A DNA stretch of 55,904 nucleotides from Alphaproteobacteria bacterium (lineage in GTDB: Bacteria > Pseudomonadota > Alphaproteobacteria > Sphingomonadales > Sphingomonadaceae). The notes beneath the pieces are model-generated. The model was not told the origin of the DNA. It saw only the letters and a program-made list of their open reading frames with translations, and did no database searches. The first letter of the stretch is position 1; each line of letters starts with the position of its first letter. Positions 35,618-44,703 of this stretch are shown here, piece by piece. Location: positions 1 to 55,904 of the forward strand of contig JAFANP010000041.1 in NCBI GenBank assembly GCA_019232625.1. Reading direction: 5' to 3'. Made by a program: the position numbers and the translations under genes.

Positions 35618-37663
35618 ATGATCAAGAAGTTAGTGCTTTACGGCGCGGCCACGCTCGCGCTCGCCGCCGGGGCGGTGCCGGCCGTTCACGCCGCGCCGCG
35701 GCCGGCCGCCGCCAAGCCCCAGCTCGGCGATTGGGGCGTCGACCTCGCGGGCATGGACACCAGCGTCAACCCGGGCGACAGCTTCTTCGACTATGTGAAC
35801 GGCCGCTGGGCGAAGTCGACGGAGATCCCCGCCGACAAGTCCGTCTGGGGCGGCTTCTCCGTCCTCGACGAGCTCTCGACCCAGCGCACCCGCGAGATCA
35901 TCGAGGAGGCCGCCCGCGCCGGCGGCCCCGCCGGCTCGAACCAGCGCAAGGTCGGCGATTTCTACGCCAGCTTCATGGACGAGGCCGGGATCGAGGCAAA
36001 GGGCAACGCGCCGCTCAAGCCGTGGCTCGCCCGAATCTCCGCCCTCTCGTCCAAATCCGACCTCGCCCGCACCTTCGGCGAGCTCGGACAGTACGGAATC
36101 GGCAGCCCCGTCGGCGCTCAGGTGGAGCAGGACCTCAGGGACAATAGCCGCTACGCCGTCTATCTCGGCCAGGGCGGCCTCGGCCTTCCCGACCGCGATT
36201 ATTACAGCGCCGCGAATTTCGCCGACGCCCGCGCCAAGTACAAGGCGCACGTCGCCACCATGCTGACTCTGGCCGGCATCGCCGATGCCGAGGCGAAGGC
36301 GCAGCGCATCTTCGACCTCGAGACGAAGATCGCCGCCTCCCACTGGACCCGCACCGAGCGGCGCCAGCTCGACAAGCTCTACAATCCGATGACGGCGTCG
36401 CAGCTCGCCGCCGACCTGCCGGGCTTCGACTGGCCCGCCTATCTCCAGGCCGCCGGCATCGCCGGGCAGGACCGCTACATCGTCGCCCAGCCGAGCGCGC
36501 TCAAGGGCGCCGCGGCGCTCGTCCAGTCGGAGCCGCTGGAGACCTGGAAGGACTATCTGACCTACCGGACCGTGGCCGCCGCCGCGCCGATGATGGGCAA
36601 GGCCCTGGTCGCGGAGGATTTCGCCTTCAACGGCAAGGTCCTCGCCGGCACGCCGCAGCTGCGCGAGCGCTGGAAGCGCGGCGCCGATCTGGTCGGCGAC
36701 GGCCTCGGCGAGGCGATCGGTCAGCTCTACGTCGCCCGCTACTTCCCGCCCCAGGCCAAGGCCAAGGCGGACGAGCTGGTCGGCAACCTCATCCGGGCGA
36801 TGGACATGCACCTCGCCAACCTCGCCTGGATGACGCCCGAGACGAAGGCCAAGGCGCGCACCAAGCTCGCCTCGTTCACGCCGAAGATCGGCTATCCCGA
36901 CAAGTGGCGCGATTATTCCGCGCTGGAGATCCGGCGCGACGACCTGCTGGGCAACGCCATGCGGGCGGGCCAGTTCGAATATCGCCGCAACCTCGCCAAG
37001 CTCGGCAAGCCGATCGACCGAAGCGAGTGGGGCATGTCGCCGCAGACGGTCAACGCCTACGCCAATCCGCTGAGGAACGAAGTGGTCTTCCCGGCGGCGA
37101 TCCTCCAGCCGCCCTTCTTCGATCCCAACGCCGACGATGCCGTCAATTACGGCGCGATCGGCGCAGTGATCGGCCACGAGATCAGCCATCATTTCGACGA
37201 CCAGGGCCGCAAGTTCGACCCGACCGGCAGGATGGCGGACTGGTGGACCCCGGCGGACGTCGCGGCCTTCAAGGCGCTCACCGACAGCCTCGTCGCGCAA
37301 TATGGGGCGTACGAGCCGCTTCCGGGCAAGAAGCTCAACGGAGAGCTGACGCTCGGCGAGAACATCGCCGACATAGCCGGCCTCGCCATCGCCTACGACG
37401 CCTATCACATGTCGCTCAAGGGCAAGCCGGCGCCGGTGATCGGCGGCTACACCGGCGACCAGCGCTTCTTCCTCGGCTACGGCCAGGTGTGGCGGACGAA
37501 GTATCGCGACGCGATCCTGGGGCAGCTGCTCACCGTCGACGTCCATTCGCCGGGCACGATCCGCCCGCTCGTCGTGCGCAACTTCGACGCCTGGTACAAG
37601 GCGTTCAACGTTCGCGACGGAAAGCTCTACCTCCCCCCTGAACGGCGGATCAGGATTTGGTAA
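35618..37663 (+). CDS. M13-family zinc metallopeptidase (PepO-like)
   Basis: A 681-residue exported peptidase of the neprilysin family, probably periplasmic. Signal peptide MIKKLVLYGAATLALAAGAVPAVHA. The zinc site is H520-E-I-S-H524 in VIGHEISHHFDDQG, with third ligand E581 in LGENIADIAG; NAYANP is the substrate-binding motif. The last residues are RRIRIW instead of the usual C-x-V/I-W ending, so the terminal Cys is replaced. The ATG at 35618 gives the signal peptide directly. The next gene begins at TTG inside its last codons. Confidence 0.93.
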   Translation: MIKKLVLYGAATLALAAGAVPAVHAAPRPAAAKPQLGDWGVDLAGMDTSVNPGDSFFDYVNGRWAKSTEIPADKSVWGGFSVLDELSTQRTREIIEEAARAGGPAGSNQRKVGDFYASFMDEAGIEAKGNAPLKPWLARISALSSKSDLARTFGELGQYGIGSPVGAQVEQDLRDNSRYAVYLGQGGLGLPDRDYYSAANFADARAKYKAHVATMLTLAGIADAEAKAQRIFDLETKIAASHWTRTERRQLDKLYNPMTASQLAADLPGFDWPAYLQAAGIAGQDRYIVAQPSALKGAAALVQSEPLETWKDYLTYRTVAAAAPMMGKALVAEDFAFNGKVLAGTPQLRERWKRGADLVGDGLGEAIGQLYVARYFPPQAKAKADELVGNLIRAMDMHLANLAWMTPETKAKARTKLASFTPKIGYPDKWRDYSALEIRRDDLLGNAMRAGQFEYRRNLAKLGKPIDRSEWGMSPQTVNAYANPLRNEVVFPAAILQPPFFDPNADDAVNYGAIGAVIGHEISHHFDDQGRKFDPTGRMADWWTPADVAAFKALTDSLVAQYGAYEPLPGKKLNGELTLGENIADIAGLAIAYDAYHMSLKGKPAPVIGGYTGDQRFFLGYGQVWRTKYRDAILGQLLTVDVHSPGTIRPLVVRNFDAWYKAFNVRDGKLYLPPERRIRIW

Positions 37664-39045
37664 GCCGTAAGCGAACCCGGGCCGGCGGTTCCTCCCGCCG
37701 GCCCGGTTCCCGTAGGAAGCCGCGTTCTGGGAGTCGGTCGCTGAAGAGAAGCTTCGTTTACGCGGCCGGCCTCGCCCTGTTGCTGATCTTCGCCCTCTGG
37801 GCCGCGACCCATCTTCGTTTCGGCAAGGCCGAGCCCGCCCCGCGCATCGGCATCACCGACGCCGAGCTGTCGCGAATCGCCGACCGCCAGAAGGTGAAGG
37901 GGAATGCGGTCGATTACGGGCGGATCGACCATCGCCTGCAGGCGCTGATGAAGGCGCCCAACATGATCGGCCTCGCCGTCGGAATCGTCGAAGGGGGCCA
38001 GATCCGTTTCCTCAAGGGCTATGGCGAGACCGTCGCGGGCAGCGGCGATCCGGTGACTCCGAACACCCTCTTCCGCTGGGCGTCCGTCTCGAAGGGCGTC
38101 GCCGCGGACATGGTGTCGGTGCTCGCCGCCGACGGGAAGGTGTCGCTCTCGGCGCCGATCGCCCGCTACCAGACGACCTTGCGCCTTCCCGCCGGGGACG
38201 AATATCGCGCCACCGTCGCCGACCTCCTCTCCCACCGCCTCGGCCTCTTCAGCCACGCCAACGACTCCAAGCTCGAGGACGGCGTCGATCCGCACATGCT
38301 GCGCGCGTCGATGGCGCAGCTCAATGCGATCTGCTCGCCGGGCACCTGCTGGGCCTATCAGAACGTCGCCTACGACACGGCGTCCGAGATCGTCGCGAAG
38401 GCGACCGGCAAGAGCTACGAGGAGTCGGTGAAGGAACGGCTCTTCCTGCCGCTCGGCATGCGGACGGCGTCGATGAACCGCGACGCGCTGCTGACGGCGC
38501 CGAGCTGGGCTCGCCCCTATGCCGGCACCAAGGCCTCCAAGCCGGTCGAGGTGACGGATTCCTACTACCGGGTCCCCGCCGCGGGCGGGGTGAACAGCTC
38601 GATCAAGGATCTCGCGATCTGGATGCAGGCGCAGATGGGGCTGTCGCCGGCGGTGATCCCGCAACGCGCGCTGGACGCGGTGCAGACCGCGCTGGTGCCG
38701 ACCGCGCAGGAGCTGGGGCGGATGCGCAAGTTCCGCGAGCGGGTGCGCACCGCCAGCTACGGCCTGGGCTGGCGGATCTACGATTATGCCGGCCACCGCG
38801 TCATCGCCCACCGCGGCGGCGTGCGCGGCTACCGCTCGCTCATCATGTTCGATCCGGCGCTCAAGAGCGGCGTCGTCGCCTTGTGGAACAGCTCGACCAA
38901 CCAGCCCGGCGGGCTCGAGTTCGAGGTGATGGACATGATCTATCACCTCGAGCCGCACGACTGGCTGGGCGTCGATGCACGGGCGACGCCGGAGCAGCCC
39001 GAGCCGGAGGGAAGCGGGAACAGCAGCGTCGACGCCGGGGGCTGA
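37657..39045 (+). CDS. Class C beta-lactamase-like serine hydrolase, membrane-anchored
   Basis: A 462-residue protein of the AmpC/esterase EstB fold. A basic N-terminal tail is followed by a membrane anchor (SFVYAAGLALLLIFALWAA, residues 32-50), so the enzyme faces the periplasm. Catalytic S143-V-S-K146 (WASVSKG), Y234-Q-N236 and the HRGG in the K-T-G position (VIAHRGGVRG) are present. Members include DD-peptidases and esterases as well as beta-lactamases; activity cannot be told. TTG start at 37657 overlaps the M13 stop by 7 bases, so the two are coupled. Confidence 0.85.
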   Translation: MVSRKRTRAGGSSRRPGSRRKPRSGSRSLKRSFVYAAGLALLLIFALWAATHLRFGKAEPAPRIGITDAELSRIADRQKVKGNAVDYGRIDHRLQALMKAPNMIGLAVGIVEGGQIRFLKGYGETVAGSGDPVTPNTLFRWASVSKGVAADMVSVLAADGKVSLSAPIARYQTTLRLPAGDEYRATVADLLSHRLGLFSHANDSKLEDGVDPHMLRASMAQLNAICSPGTCWAYQNVAYDTASEIVAKATGKSYEESVKERLFLPLGMRTASMNRDALLTAPSWARPYAGTKASKPVEVTDSYYRVPAAGGVNSSIKDLAIWMQAQMGLSPAVIPQRALDAVQTALVPTAQELGRMRKFRERVRTASYGLGWRIYDYAGHRVIAHRGGVRGYRSLIMFDPALKSGVVALWNSSTNQPGGLEFEVMDMIYHLEPHDWLGVDARATPEQPEPEGSGNSSVDAGG

Positions 39046-39092
39046 CGCGGTCCTGCCGAAATGGCCCCGCGCCGCCGCTATTTCCCTCCCTT

Positions 39093-39239
39093 CTAGAGCA
39101 CTGAAGAATTAGGTTGACGCCTTGCTTCCGCTCATCCTGAGTAGCCGGTGAGCCCGTCGAACCGGCGTATCGAAGGACGGTCCTTCGATACGGGACTTCG
39201 CCAGGCTCAGTCCCTACTCAGGATGAGCGGATCAACCTG
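39093..39239. repeat. Long palindromic repeat, family A, copy 2
   Basis: A 147-bp copy of 11473-11636 in the same orientation: CTAGAGCACTGAAGAATT, AGGTTGACGC, CGCTCATCCTGA, TATCGAAGGACGGTCCTTCG, TCAGGATGAGCGG, ATCAACCT. It lies between the convergent serine hydrolase and EEP genes. The right CTCTAG end is missing. Confidence 0.9.
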
Positions 39240-39336
39240 TTGAGGCTCCACATCGAGGGGGGCGGCATGTGCGGATAGTCTCGCGCGGGCGAGCCCCCTC
39301 ACCCCGCCGGGAGAGGGGGAAGGGGCGGCAAGGTGC

Positions 39337-40032
39337 CTATGCCCCCTCCAGGACCGCCCAGACCGGATAATGGTCGGAGGCCTTGCGCGCCGCGGCGCTC
39401 TGGTGGACGCCGCATTCGGCGATCGAGAGCTCGCGGGTCACCATGATCCGGTCGAGCTGAACGACGGGGCGGCGGGTGTGGAAGCTCCGGCCGCACTGGG
39501 CGAAGGCGAGGCGGTGGGCGAAATCCCTGAGGCAGCCGCCATGCGTGCTCCATTCGTTGAGGTCGCCCATCAGCACCGTCGGCAAGGCGGTTTCGCGGGT
39601 CTCGATGTGGTGAAGAACGGTCTTGGCCTGGCGCCGCCGCCACAGGCCGGAAAGGTCGAGATGCATGCCGACCACCCGAAGCGCCTCGCCGTTCAGCCGC
39701 AAGTCCGCCATCACCGCACCGCGCGGCTCCAGCGAGGGGAGGTGGACCAGCTCGCGGCGGACGATCTCCACCTCCTTCTTCACCAGCAGCGCGTTGCCGT
39801 GCCAGCCGAGGCTGCCGTCGCGCGCGTCGAACGGCACCGGCTTGTAGCCGCTATGCTCCTCGATCATGTGGAGCGGGATGGCGCTTGCACGCGTGCCGAA
39901 GCGGCGGTCGGCCTCCTGAAGGGCGATGACGTCCGCGTCGAGCTCGCGCAGCACTTCTAGCGTCCGCTCCGGCCGCCTGCGCCGGTCGGTGCCGATCGCC
40001 TTGCGCATGTTGTAGCTGGCGACTCGGATCAT
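39337..40032 (-). CDS. Endonuclease/exonuclease/phosphatase family hydrolase
   Basis: A 231-residue cytosolic protein of the EEP superfamily, related to exonuclease III and sphingomyelinases. VASYNMRKAIG holds the metal-binding Asn, DVIALQEADRRFG the metal-binding Glu, MGDLNEW the catalytic Asp-Asn pair and ASDHYPVWAVL the catalytic Asp-His. The length fits the small phosphodiesterase group; the target may be DNA, RNA or a phospholipid. The frame extends no further than the ATG. It converges with the serine hydrolase gene across a family A repeat. Confidence 0.87.
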   Translation of the reverse strand: MIRVASYNMRKAIGTDRRRRPERTLEVLRELDADVIALQEADRRFGTRASAIPLHMIEEHSGYKPVPFDARDGSLGWHGNALLVKKEVEIVRRELVHLPSLEPRGAVMADLRLNGEALRVVGMHLDLSGLWRRRQAKTVLHHIETRETALPTVLMGDLNEWSTHGGCLRDFAHRLAFAQCGRSFHTRRPVVQLDRIMVTRELSIAECGVHQSAAARKASDHYPVWAVLEGA

Positions 40033-40049
40033 CGGCGGGGGACAGCCTT

Positions 40050-40117
40050 GGGGACGGTTACTTTCATCACGACGGCGCCTCTGTAGTCGCCGCCGCGGGT
40101 GAAAGTAACCGTCCCCA
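40050..40117. repeat. GGGGACGGTTACTTTC inverted repeat (family C)
   Basis: GGGGACGGTTACTTTCATCAC at the left and GTGAAAGTAACCGTCCCC at the right, a 16-18 bp inverted repeat around a GC-rich loop, between the EEP and HPF-like genes. It is the family seen at 25691 and 40544. Confidence 0.8.
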
Positions 40118-40153
40118 TTTCGCGCGCCGCGTCTCGCGAGCCCAGCCCCGGGT

Positions 40154-40477
40154 TCAGCGCCGGTCGCTCAATTTGCCGAGCTGGTGGTCGAGGGCGCGCA
40201 CCGCCTTCTTGGCCGCGCCGATGACGGCGCGGTCGACGTCGTTTCCTTCCTCGATGACGGCGACCGGCGGGATGCCGTTGACCCTCGCCTCGAGCGTGCA
40301 TCGCAGGTCCGCATTGCCGCCGCGCGGGCCGTTGACGTCCGAGACATGGACCTCGACGTCGGTGATCCGTCCCTCGAAGCGGGCGAGGCGCTGGCGGATC
40401 TGCTCCTCGAGCCGGCTGTCGCGTTCATTGTCGCTGGGGACCTGGTTGTCGGCATGAATCTGGATGAACAAGCTCAC
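40154..40477 (-). CDS. HPF/RaiA-like ribosome-associated protein
   Basis: A 107-residue protein of the ribosome hibernation type, binding the small subunit during starvation. The sequence has the alternating HPF core: SLFIQIHADNQVPSDNERD, RITDVEVHVSDVNGPRGGNADLRCTLEARVNG, then AVIGAAKKAVRALDHQLGKL. It is the short form without the C-terminal dimer domain. GTG start at 40477, with GGGAGA 5 bases before it. A GGAAC-N16-CATT stress-type promoter at 40504-40528 lies 26 bases upstream. Confidence 0.78.
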   Translation of the reverse strand: MSLFIQIHADNQVPSDNERDSRLEEQIRQRLARFEGRITDVEVHVSDVNGPRGGNADLRCTLEARVNGIPPVAVIEEGNDVDRAVIGAAKKAVRALDHQLGKLSDRR

Positions 40478-40503
40478 TCTCCCGATTGGGCTGGCGGGGA
40501 GTG

Positions 40504-40528
40504 AATGCGGGGGGAGGGAGGCTGTTCC
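40504..40528 (-). promoter_or_regulatory. EcfG-like promoter of the HPF-like gene
   Basis: On the minus strand GGAAC at 40528-40524, 16-base spacer, CATT at 40507-40504. It differs from GGAAC-N16-CGTT at one base, the same variant seen at 11011-11035. Confidence 0.45.
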
Positions 40529-40543
40529 CCCGGTGCGGCCTGG

Positions 40544-40660
40544 AATGGGGACAGTAACTATTTTTCGTCCCGCGGGATAAATGGGGACAGTAACTATTTT
40601 TCGTCCCGCGCGGCGGCCTGGGCGAGGCGCAGCGCAAAAAATAGTTACTGTCCCCATTTT
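40544..40660. repeat. Triple GGGGACAGTAACTATTTTT repeat (family C)
   Basis: Two direct copies of ATGGGGACAGTAACTATTTT (40544-40563 and 40580-40599) followed by one inverted copy (40638-40657, AAATAGTTACTGTCCCCAT). The region lies between the HPF-like gene and radA. The arrangement allows two alternative hairpins. Confidence 0.85.
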
Positions 40661-40719
40661 CGGGAGCCGGGCCCGTGAGGCCCCTTCCCGGGCCGCCCTT
40701 CGCGCGCTAGGTCTGCGGC

Positions 40720-42090
40720 ATGGCCAAACCGAGAACACGCTACGTCTGCCAGAGCTGCGGCTCGGTCTCGAGCCGCTGGCAGGGGCAGTGCGGCGACTGC
40801 GAGGAATGGAACACCCTGGTCGAGGACGCCGGCGCCGTCGTGACGCCGTTCGCGGCGCGCCACAACCTGCGCGGCGGCGGCCGGGCCATAGAGCTGGTCG
40901 GCCTCGATCGCGAGGTGCCTCTGCCCGAGCGGATGTCGACCGGGATAAGCGAGTTCGACCGCGCCCTGGGCGGCGGGATCGTCGCCGGGTCGGCGACCCT
41001 GATCGGCGGCGATCCCGGCATCGGCAAGTCGACCCTGCTCCTGCAGGCGGCCGCGAAGGTCGCAGGCCGCGGGCTCGCGGTCGCCTACGTCTCCGGCGAG
41101 GAGGCGACCGACCAGGTGCGGCTGCGCGCCCGCCGCCTCGGCCTCGGCGACGCGCCGGTGAAGCTCGCCGCCGCCACCTCGGTCCGCGACATCCTCACGA
41201 CTCTGTCCGAGGGCGCCGCGCCGGCGCTCCTCGTCATCGATTCGATCCAGACGATGCACTCGGACCTGATCGAGGGGGCTCCCGGCACGGTCAGCCAGGT
41301 CCGCGCGTCCGCCGGGGAGCTCATCCGCTACGCCAAGGAGAGCGGCTGCGCGGTCGTCCTCGTCGGGCACGTCACCAAGGACGGGGCGATCGCCGGGCCG
41401 CGGGTGCTCGAGCATATGGTCGACACCGTCTTGGCCTTCGAGGGCGAGCGCAGCCACCAGTACAGGATCCTGCGCGCCGCCAAGAACCGCTTCGGCGGCA
41501 CCGACGAGATCGGCGTGTTCGCGATGGGAGAGAGCGGGCTGGGCGAGGTCGGCAACCCCTCGGCGCTGTTCCTCACCCACCGCGGCGAAGCGGTGTCGGG
41601 CGCGGTCGTGTTCCCCGCGCTGGAGGGGACGCGGCCCGTGCTGGTCGAGATCCAGGCGCTGACCGTCCGCCTCGCCAGCGGCGCCACTCCGCGCCGGGCC
41701 GTGGTCGGCTGGGATTCGGGACGGCTGGCGATGATCCTCGCCGTGCTCGAGGCGCGCTGCGGCCTCAGCTTCTCCACCGCCGAAGTCTATCTGAACGTCG
41801 CCGGCGGCTATCGGCTGAGCGACCCGGCGGCCGATCTGGCCGTCGCGGCGGCTTTGGTGTCCGCTCTGTCGGAGCGGCCGGTGGCGGCCGAGGCGGTGGC
41901 GTTCGGCGAAGTGGCGCTGTCGGGCGAGCTGAGGCCGGTGGCGCACGGCGCCCTCAGGCTCAAGGAGTCGGCCAAGCTCGGCTTCGAGCGGGCGATGGTG
42001 CCCGCGTCGCTGGCGGCGGAGAAAGCGGGCCTTTCGCTGACCGGGTTCAGGACCCTCGGGGACCTCGTCGACCACCTGCTTGGCCGGTGA
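40720..42090 (+). CDS. radA: DNA repair protein RadA
   Basis: A 456-residue RecA-like branch-migration ATPase in recombination repair. N-terminal zinc finger with Cys pairs in YVCQSCGSVSSRW and GQCGDCEEWN, Walker A GGDPGIGKST, Walker B LLVIDSIQTM, the RadA-specific KNRFG motif, and a C-terminal Lon-like domain with GGYRLSDPAADLAVA. Length and motifs are normal. ATG at 40720. Confidence 0.96.
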   Translation: MAKPRTRYVCQSCGSVSSRWQGQCGDCEEWNTLVEDAGAVVTPFAARHNLRGGGRAIELVGLDREVPLPERMSTGISEFDRALGGGIVAGSATLIGGDPGIGKSTLLLQAAAKVAGRGLAVAYVSGEEATDQVRLRARRLGLGDAPVKLAAATSVRDILTTLSEGAAPALLVIDSIQTMHSDLIEGAPGTVSQVRASAGELIRYAKESGCAVVLVGHVTKDGAIAGPRVLEHMVDTVLAFEGERSHQYRILRAAKNRFGGTDEIGVFAMGESGLGEVGNPSALFLTHRGEAVSGAVVFPALEGTRPVLVEIQALTVRLASGATPRRAVVGWDSGRLAMILAVLEARCGLSFSTAEVYLNVAGGYRLSDPAADLAVAAALVSALSERPVAAEAVAFGEVALSGELRPVAHGALRLKESAKLGFERAMVPASLAAEKAGLSLTGFRTLGDLVDHLLGR

Positions 42091-42139
42091 ATATCCTCCC
42101 CTTGGAGGGGAGGATTTCTGGAGCGGTGGGCGCTTGGAT

Positions 42140-42292
42140 GGACGCGATTTCCGTTCGGGCTGAGCCTGTCGAAGCCCTCCCTTCCTCTCGAAAGGCAAGA
42201 AGACGAGCCGCCTGCGGCGTCGCTCTCGACAGGCTTCGACAAGCTACGGGCGAACGGTGGAAGCGATTCAACCTGATCCCCCAACGCTCTAG
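42140..42292. repeat. Diverged palindromic element downstream of radA
   Basis: GGGCTGAGCCTGTCGAAGCC and the complement-like GGCTTCGACAAGCTACGGGC enclose a loop with AGACGAGCCGCC; the end GATTCAACCTGATCCCCCAACGCTCTAG resembles the inverted end of family A. It may be a decayed or hybrid copy of family A and the element inside rnr. Confidence 0.6.
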
Positions 42293-42329
42293 CTTCCCTC
42301 CCAGTCCAACCTCCGTTAGCAACCGCAAC

Positions 42330-42884
42330 ATGACCGCGCTCGACATCATCGTCCTCCTGCTCGTCGGCGGCGGCCTCGTCACCGGCTGGTTCAAGGGCTT
42401 CGTCGGCGAGGTGCTGAGCCTTGCCGCGTGGATCGTCGCGATCGTCTTCCTGAAGCTCTTCCACACGCCGGCGACCGCTTTGCTCGAAGGGCCGGTCGGG
42501 ACTCGCGCGGGCGCCGCGGTGCTGGCCTTCGCCTTGGTCTTCGGCATCGTCTTCGGAATCGGCAAGCTGGTCGCGCGGCGGGTCGGCGGCGGGGTCAAGA
42601 GGTCGATGATCGGCCCGGTCGACCGGGTGCTCGGCGCCGGGTTCGGCGCCATCAAGGGCCTGATCGGCGCCACCTTGCTCTATCTGGGCGCCAACCTCGT
42701 CTACGACACGATCCACGGCGCCGAGGCGCCGCGGCCCGCCTGGATGGCGGGCTCGCGCACCTATCCCCTGCTCTATGCCAGCGGCCGGGCGATCGTCGAT
42801 TTCGTCGAGTGGCGGCGCGGCGCGCCCAAGGACCCCGTCTACCGCCAACCCGCCGCCCCTCCGGAACCCGCGAACGCCGCATGA
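42330..42884 (+). CDS. cvpA: CvpA family inner-membrane protein
   Basis: A 184-residue membrane protein with four hydrophobic segments ([75 protein letters not shown]). CvpA proteins affect colicin V production and envelope homeostasis; exact role unclear. The tail is Pro-rich. The cysS ATG overlaps its stop by 4 bases. ATG at 42330 without a strong ribosome site. Confidence 0.87.
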   Translation: MTALDIIVLLLVGGGLVTGWFKGFVGEVLSLAAWIVAIVFLKLFHTPATALLEGPVGTRAGAAVLAFALVFGIVFGIGKLVARRVGGGVKRSMIGPVDRVLGAGFGAIKGLIGATLLYLGANLVYDTIHGAEAPRPAWMAGSRTYPLLYASGRAIVDFVEWRRGAPKDPVYRQPAAPPEPANAA

Positions 42885-44197
42885 CCGAAATCCGCCTCCA
42901 CGACACGATGGCCCGCGACAAGCGCGCCTTCGCCCCGGCCGATCCGGAGCGGGTGACGATGTATGTCTGCGGCCCCACCGTCTACAACCGGGCCCATATC
43001 GGCAATGCCCGGCCCGCCGTGGTGTTCGACGTCCTCTCGCGGCTGCTCCGCCACGTCTACGGCGCGGACAAGGTGGTCTATGCCCGCAACGTCACCGACG
43101 TCGACGACAAGATCATCGACGCCGCCCGCGCCGAGGGGGTCGAGCCGGCGGCGATCACCCGGCGCTACGAGGATTTCTATCTGGCCGACATGGGCGCGCT
43201 CGGGGTCCGGCCTCCCGACGTGGCGCCGAAGGCGACCGAGACCGTCGTGGAGATGGTCTCGATGATCGCCCGCCTGATCGAGGCGGGCCACGCCTACGAG
43301 GCCGACGGCCACGTGCTTTTCCACGTCCCGTCGGATCCGGACTACGGCGCTCTGGGGCGGCGCGACCGCGAGGCGATGATCGCCGGCGCCCGGGTGGAGG
43401 TCGCCTCGTACAAGAAGGATCCCGCCGATTTCGTGCTCTGGAAGCCCTCCGCGCAAGGCGTGATCGGCTGGGACAGCCCCTGGGGCCGCGGCCGCCCCGG
43501 CTGGCACATCGAGTGCTCGGCGATGATCGAGCGCCATCTCGGCCGCACCATCGACATCCATGGCGGCGGCCTCGATCTCATTTTCCCGCATCACGAGAAC
43601 GAGCTCGCCCAGAGCCGCTGCGCGCACCAGGGCACGCCGCTGGCCCGCTACTGGGTCCATAACGGCTTTCTCTCCATGGCCGGCTCGGAGAAGATGTCGA
43701 AGAGCCTCGGCAACGTGGTCACGGTCGGCGAGCTTCTCGAGCAGGGGCACAAGGGCGAAACCCTGCGTCTGGCGCTTCTTTCCGCCCATTACCGGCAGCC
43801 GCTCGAATGGTCGGACCAGCTCGTCGCGCAGTCGAAGGCGACTCTCGACCGCCTCTATCGCGCGGCCGGAGACGCTGAAGGCGGCGATGTCGATGTCGGC
43901 GTCCTGTCGGCGCTGTGCGACGATCTCAACACGCCGCTCGCCTTGTCGCGGCTTTCCGCGGTCGAGGATCCGGCCGTGCTGAGGGCCAGCGGCCGGTTGC
44001 TGGGGCTCCTCGCGACCTCGTCGTCCGGCTGGTTCCAGGGCGAGGGCGACGGCCGCATCGACGCTCTCGTTGCGGCGCGCGCGGAGGCGAAGAGGGATCG
44101 CGACTTCGCCGAGGCCGATCGCATCCGCGCGGAGCTCGCGGGGGAAGGCATAGTCCTCGAGGACGGGCCGCAGGGCACCACTTGGCGCCGAGCCTGA
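42881..44197 (+). CDS. cysS: Cysteinyl-tRNA synthetase
   Basis: A 438-residue class I aminoacyl-tRNA synthetase charging tRNA-Cys. The zinc-binding Cys is in [13 protein letters not shown] is the HIGH motif, [19 protein letters not shown] the substrate site and KMSKSLGN the KMSKS loop. It is shorter than the E. coli enzyme (461 residues), the difference lying in the C-terminal anticodon region. Start overlaps cvpA (ATGA). Confidence 0.96.
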   Translation: MTEIRLHDTMARDKRAFAPADPERVTMYVCGPTVYNRAHIGNARPAVVFDVLSRLLRHVYGADKVVYARNVTDVDDKIIDAARAEGVEPAAITRRYEDFYLADMGALGVRPPDVAPKATETVVEMVSMIARLIEAGHAYEADGHVLFHVPSDPDYGALGRRDREAMIAGARVEVASYKKDPADFVLWKPSAQGVIGWDSPWGRGRPGWHIECSAMIERHLGRTIDIHGGGLDLIFPHHENELAQSRCAHQGTPLARYWVHNGFLSMAGSEKMSKSLGNVVTVGELLEQGHKGETLRLALLSAHYRQPLEWSDQLVAQSKATLDRLYRAAGDAEGGDVDVGVLSALCDDLNTPLALSRLSAVEDPAVLRASGRLLGLLATSSSGWFQGEGDGRIDALVAARAEAKRDRDFAEADRIRAELAGEGIVLEDGPQGTTWRRA

Positions 44198-44262
44198 CCC
44201 CCCTCCCTGCACGCGGGGGGAGGGATGTGGCGCTCGCCTTAACCTCAATCTATAGGCGTCCG

Positions 44263-44703
44263 GTGCCCACCGCCCTCTACAATCGCGACATCCTGCGCCT
44301 GGCATCCTCGATCCCGCATCTCGGCCGGCTCGACTCGGCGCAGGGCAGCGCCGAGAAGCGCTCGCCCGTCTGCGGCAGCCGGATCGCGGTCGATGTGGTC
44401 CTCGACGAACGGGGTCGCGTCGCTGCGCTCGGCCAGGAGGTCAAGGCCTGCGCGCTCGGCCAGGCGTCGGCCGCGCTGATGGGCGCGAACGTTCTCGGCC
44501 GGACCGGCGCCGAGCTGGCGTCGGCGCGCGACTCGCTTCGCGCCTTCCTCGCCGGCGAGCGTGACGATCCGGGCCCGTGGCCGGGCCTCGCGCTCCTCGC
44601 CCATGCCCGGCCGTTCAGCGCCCGCCACGCCTCGATCCTGCTCGCGTTCGAGGCCGCCGCGGAGGCGGCCGCGTCCGCCGAGGCGGGGCGGGCCGCCGCC
44701 TGA
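44263..44703 (+). CDS. NifU/IscU-like Fe-S scaffold protein
   Basis: A 146-residue protein similar to the N-terminal scaffold domain of NifU/IscU. It starts MPTALYNRDILRLASSIPHLGRL and has Cys in RSPVCGSR and VKACALGQ, plus a His (ARHAS) in the place of the third ligand Cys. The usual IscU has three Cys, so the cluster site is altered or the protein has another role. GTG at 44263; an in-frame GTG at 44227 has a strong GGGGGGAGG just before it and may be the true start. The stop overlaps the start of the antiporter gene by 1 base (TGATG). Confidence 0.72.
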   Translation: MPTALYNRDILRLASSIPHLGRLDSAQGSAEKRSPVCGSRIAVDVVLDERGRVAALGQEVKACALGQASAALMGANVLGRTGAELASARDSLRAFLAGERDDPGPWPGLALLAHARPFSARHASILLAFEAAAEAAASAEAGRAAA

